9,647 nt of DNA. It comes from an uncultured Planctomycetaceae bacterium (lineage in GTDB: Bacteria; Planctomycetota; Planctomycetia; Planctomycetales; Planctomycetaceae). The notes below the pieces were generated by a model. The model did not search any database. It was not told the origin of the DNA and saw nothing but the letters and a program-made list of their open reading frames with translations. A program made the position numbers and the translations under genes. The DNA lies in contig CAIXQV010000502.1 of NCBI GenBank assembly GCA_903921605.1, forward strand, positions 1 to 9,647, given 5' to 3'. Shown one piece after another: positions 6,731-9,647 of the stretch. The stretch's first letter is position 1, and each line of letters opens with the position of its first letter.

Positions 6731-9647
6731 TCAGCGTTTCTGCAACAGCGGAAGATTCCAAACCGTGATTCTTCCATCTTCACCGGCAGAGGTGAGTTCA
6801 TTATTAGTGGAAACCGTCAGTGAAGTAATTGGACCCAAGTGAGCCGTCACTTCCTCGTCTGTGAAGAACCTGTAGGCTTCGTAAGCGACGGGAGTTGCAC
6901 CGGGTAACTTGTTCTTCCAGTTCCACAGAATTAATGAACCATCCTGCCCGCCTGAAACGAGATACGGAGTCCCGGCGACAAATCCGAGGGCTTTGATGCC
7001 TCCTGCCGCATGTCCAGAAAAGCTGCATTCAATGTGATCTGCAAAAAATGGCGGCTCGGAAGGCTTCTGAACGCCGTTGTCGTTGTTCGCGGACTTCGGC
7101 GCTGCTTCTGGTTTTTCCAGTTGAGCCGTACGAAGAACCCAGCCAATGCTTTCTTCGGTACCACTGAATTGTCCGGCCACCCCAATGAATTCTCCATCGG
7201 TCGAGACATCGACCGCAGAAAGCTCTACGGAGGGATTACTTCCCGCAGACAAAGTCTTCAGATTTGCTCCATTGGCGTCAACAAGCCCGATCAGCCCGTG
7301 CTTGCTGACGAATACGATTTTTGTTGCATCATGCGACCATTTCGCGGCCGCGATAATGGAGTTGACATTCGCTATGTTGGTCATCTTCTGAAGCGTCTGT
7401 TCGGCCGCCGACCATTGCCAAAGCAGAATCCTTCCATCCTCGCCGGCTGTGATGATCTGCGACGAGTCGACAGGATTCACGGCAATCGATGTCATTCGCC
7501 CTGTGTGGGCCTTCTGCAGATGAAACAATGGACGTCCAAATGAATCCGTCGAAGGATTTCCATCAAAGGCTCGAAGAGATTCGCCTGCTGCCAGAATGAG
7601 CTGATTGCCAGGTAAGTCCGCACAGGCCACCGTCGTCACTGGGTAGGGGCCGCGAAAACTTACAAGATGCCGCCCGGTTGTCAGATCCCAGAGTGATGCA
7701 ATCGTCCCGTCAAATGTAATGATCTGATCCGACGCCGGGGTCACGTCGTTTTCCGTCCGTTCCACAAACTGAGCATCACTGGCCCCGGAAGCTCCTGCGG
7801 CAAAGACGCGGACAACTTTCCACTTGTCTGTCTCAAAAACCTGCACCGCTCCATCCGCACACAGCAGCACTCGCTGGGAATCAGAAGACCACTGAGCCGA
7901 TGTCAGCACAAGAGGCTCTTGCCCCGAAACCTTTGCGGGAACAATTCGCTTTCGGGATTCAGGGTTATCCAGATGCCAATGATCAAGATGGTACTTCGAC
8001 GTTTTCTGCTTGCGATCGGTTTCGACGGAGATCACCAGAATTTGAGATCCATCCGGAGAAACGGCCATCTGCTCGACCGGCGTCTTATCTCGCTCAAAGA
8101 TCGCAACTCGTTCCAGGCGGTTTGCTGAAAGCATGGAGTTATCGGCCTCTTTCTGTTCATCCGGGGTGGCAGTAGTCGGCGGACTTTCTGAACTGGGAAC
8201 GACAGACCATCGAGCGACCTTGCCGTCAAGACCCGCAGAAAGCAGTGATCCATCGTTAAGCCAAATCAACGACGTGATGATCGTATCCTTGCCATGAGCC
8301 CGCAGTCGAGCGAGTTGTTGAGCTGTTGCCGAGTCCCAGACGGTGAGAACTCCATCACGTCCTCCGGTTGCAATTCGGCGACTGTCGTGCGACACAGAGA
8401 TGGCCGTGATTTCCGCTCGATGACTTCCCTCGAGATGATTCATGGCTGTGGGAACAACCGTTGTCAGCAGGTCGGAGAGTTTCCAGATGCTGCATCGACC
8501 GGTCTTCTTCTTGTCGTCGTCCGTGAGACCTGAAGTGACCACAAACTGGCCATCAGGAGAAGCGGAAAAAGTGTTCACCAGCCCGAGTCCGGAGATGACC
8601 TGTTGCTGACCGCCAATTCGACTGCTCAATCTTTGCATATTCCACAGTCGCAGGCTTCCATCAAAACCTGCAGTGGCCAGTACAGACTTGTTCGGCCCGA
8701 TCTGCCGCATACGAGAAATGTTGAACTCATGACCTTCCTGGAATCGTTCGGAAGCCAACATCGTCGATTGCCCGGACGGACCAGCAATAACTGAACGCGA
8801 AGCGGCATCCCAGACAACAATTGAACCATCATCGGCCCCTGAAACCAGCCGCTGTCCGTCACGACTGTATTGCACGGATCTGACAGAGCCGCGATGAACT
8901 GAATGATCCGCATTCAGGACAAACGATTCGCCGCCTTCATCATTTTCAGTGGAGCGTCGTCCCTGCGCACTGGCGACATCGGTATTCTCAGGAGATCCGG
9001 GCTGTCGTGGCATCACGCAGAACATCGGCTGGAAGTGATTGGGCCGCAACTGCGAGAGATTGAACACTTTCCGAATTTCACGACTGTCTTCTTCGATGGT
9101 CTCAAGATCCCACAGGCGACTAAACCCGTCAGCACTGGTCGATGAAATCTGCGATGCTTCCGAGTTCAAAAAACTGGCTTGCGTAACTCGAGCACCATGG
9201 CCACGAAGATATCTCCGGAATGTCAACGCTGCTGACGGACCAGCAGTGTTCTCTGCTGACCAGATCCCGATGCGACGATCATCGGAAGCCGTCAGGAATT
9301 GAGCACCGTCTGCGGACCATTGCAGATCATTCACTGGCCGCGAGTGATGCGAAAGCAGCCAGCTCATATCCCCCGCAGCCTCCAGATCAGCCGGCTGTGA
9401 AAACGGGAACTGTTTGCCTTCGGCACCGCTCAACGTGGGCTGTGCGTTCAACACAAACAGGCTGCCATTCGTTCGATTGCTGACAACCAAAAGCTTTCCA
9501 TCTGGCGAAACGGACAGCCCCGACGGTGGATAATTGTGAGCCCGACTGATGCGCAGTTGCCCCAGACGTTGAAGTGCAGACTGATCTTTGTTGGCAGAGA
9601 TTCGGTAAGCCAGAACTTCAGAAGACTGGCCTCCGCGAACACCGGCA
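6731..9647 (-). CDS. Large WD40-repeat protein, 5' end outside the window
   Basis: At least 971 residues of beta-propeller repeats are visible, and the frame is open to the right edge, so the N-terminus is missing. The TTG at 9490 is not a credible start: the 52 codons upstream contain no stop and continue the same repeat pattern (YPPSGLSVSPDGKL directly before it). I count about 16 blade-ending strands of the form G-[SRKVL]-x-x-x-W-[DNSK], including DRRIGIW, GFSRLWD, GSIVVWD, GSLRLWN, GVLTVWD, GTIASLWD, GRILLWQ, GSLILWN and GRITVWN. That is enough for two seven- or eight-bladed propellers. Histidine-containing repeat starts (LRGHGARV, AHTGRM, SGHAAGG, AHLGPI) and SPDG/SADG turns are frequent. 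Linkers near visible residues 210-240 and 485-505 are low complexity. WD40 domains are protein-interaction scaffolds; no catalytic domain is seen. The gene stops with TGA at 6731-6733. Confidence 0.93.
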   Translation of the reverse strand, partial: AGVRGGQSSEVLAYRISANKDQSALQRLGQLRISRAHNYPPSGLSVSPDGKLLVVSNRTNGSLFVLNAQPTLSGAEGKQFPFSQPADLEAAGDMSWLLSHHSRPVNDLQWSADGAQFLTASDDRRIGIWSAENTAGPSAALTFRRYLRGHGARVTQASFLNSEASQISSTSADGFSRLWDLETIEEDSREIRKVFNLSQLRPNHFQPMFCVMPRQPGSPENTDVASAQGRRSTENDEGGESFVLNADHSVHRGSVRSVQYSRDGQRLVSGADDGSIVVWDAASRSVIAGPSGQSTMLASERFQEGHEFNISRMRQIGPNKSVLATAGFDGSLRLWNMQRLSSRIGGQQQVISGLGLVNTFSASPDGQFVVTSGLTDDDKKKTGRCSIWKLSDLLTTVVPTAMNHLEGSHRAEITAISVSHDSRRIATGGRDGVLTVWDSATAQQLARLRAHGKDTIITSLIWLNDGSLLSAGLDGKVARWSVVPSSESPPTTATPDEQKEADNSMLSANRLERVAIFERDKTPVEQMAVSPDGSQILVISVETDRKQKTSKYHLDHWHLDNPESRKRIVPAKVSGQEPLVLTSAQWSSDSQRVLLCADGAVQVFETDKWKVVRVFAAGASGASDAQFVERTENDVTPASDQIITFDGTIASLWDLTTGRHLVSFRGPYPVTTVACADLPGNQLILAAGESLRAFDGNPSTDSFGRPLFHLQKAHTGRMTSIAVNPVDSSQIITAGEDGRILLWQWSAAEQTLQKMTNIANVNSIIAAAKWSHDATKIVFVSKHGLIGLVDANGANLKTLSAGSNPSVELSAVDVSTDGEFIGVAGQFSGTEESIGWVLRTAQLEKPEAAPKSANNDNGVQKPSEPPFFADHIECSFSGHAAGGIKALGFVAGTPYLVSGGQDGSLILWNWKNKLPGATPVAYEAYRFFTDEEVTAHLGPITSLTVSTNNELTSAGEDGRITVWNLPLLQKR

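Noticed and set aside
6465..6801. Two overlapping minus-strand frames in the convergent spacer
   Set aside because: They overlap the ends of both flanking genes in other frames and resemble no known protein.
7010..7543. 177-codon plus-strand frame opposite the WD40 gene
   Set aside because: It lies wholly antisense to a convincing repeat protein and has a Cys/Arg-rich, family-less composition, as expected of a shadow frame.

Overview
The window looks like chromosomal DNA from a member of the Planctomycetota. This rests on four things: the moderate GC content, the absence of clear Shine-Dalgarno sequences, a very large WD40-repeat protein, and two palindromic intergenic repeats of a kind I associate with planctomycete genomes. 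The lineage call is inference; no rRNA or other marker gene is present.

Layout. Positions 1-599 hold no gene I can support, only degenerate short repeats. Positions 600-3205 carry two minus-strand genes, transcribed as periplasmic adaptor (membrane fusion protein) then MacB/FtsX-type permease. Positions 3206-3838 are a divergent intergenic region with two palindromic elements. Positions 3839-6510 carry two plus-strand genes, an ABC ATPase and then a TolC-family outer-membrane protein. Positions 6511-6730 are a short convergent spacer. From 6731 to the right edge runs one minus-strand gene for a giant WD40-repeat protein. Its reading frame stays open to the edge, so its 5' end lies outside the window.

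Function. The four central genes together supply every part of a MacAB-TolC-like tripartite ABC exporter: cytoplasmic ATPase, inner-membrane permease, periplasmic adaptor and outer-membrane channel. They are split into two divergent two-gene operons. In each pair the stop and start codons overlap as ATGA, which suggests translational coupling. The substrate cannot be read from the sequence; export of a drug, peptide, siderophore or lipid-like molecule would all fit. The WD40 protein is convergent with the exporter and its role is unknown.

I found no clearly novel system. The points most worth checking are the mirrored split of the exporter around palindromic repeats, the low-complexity insertion in the adaptor, the non-canonical ends of the TolC-like protein, and the two palindromes themselves. 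No tRNA, rRNA, CRISPR array, transposase or integrase was seen.
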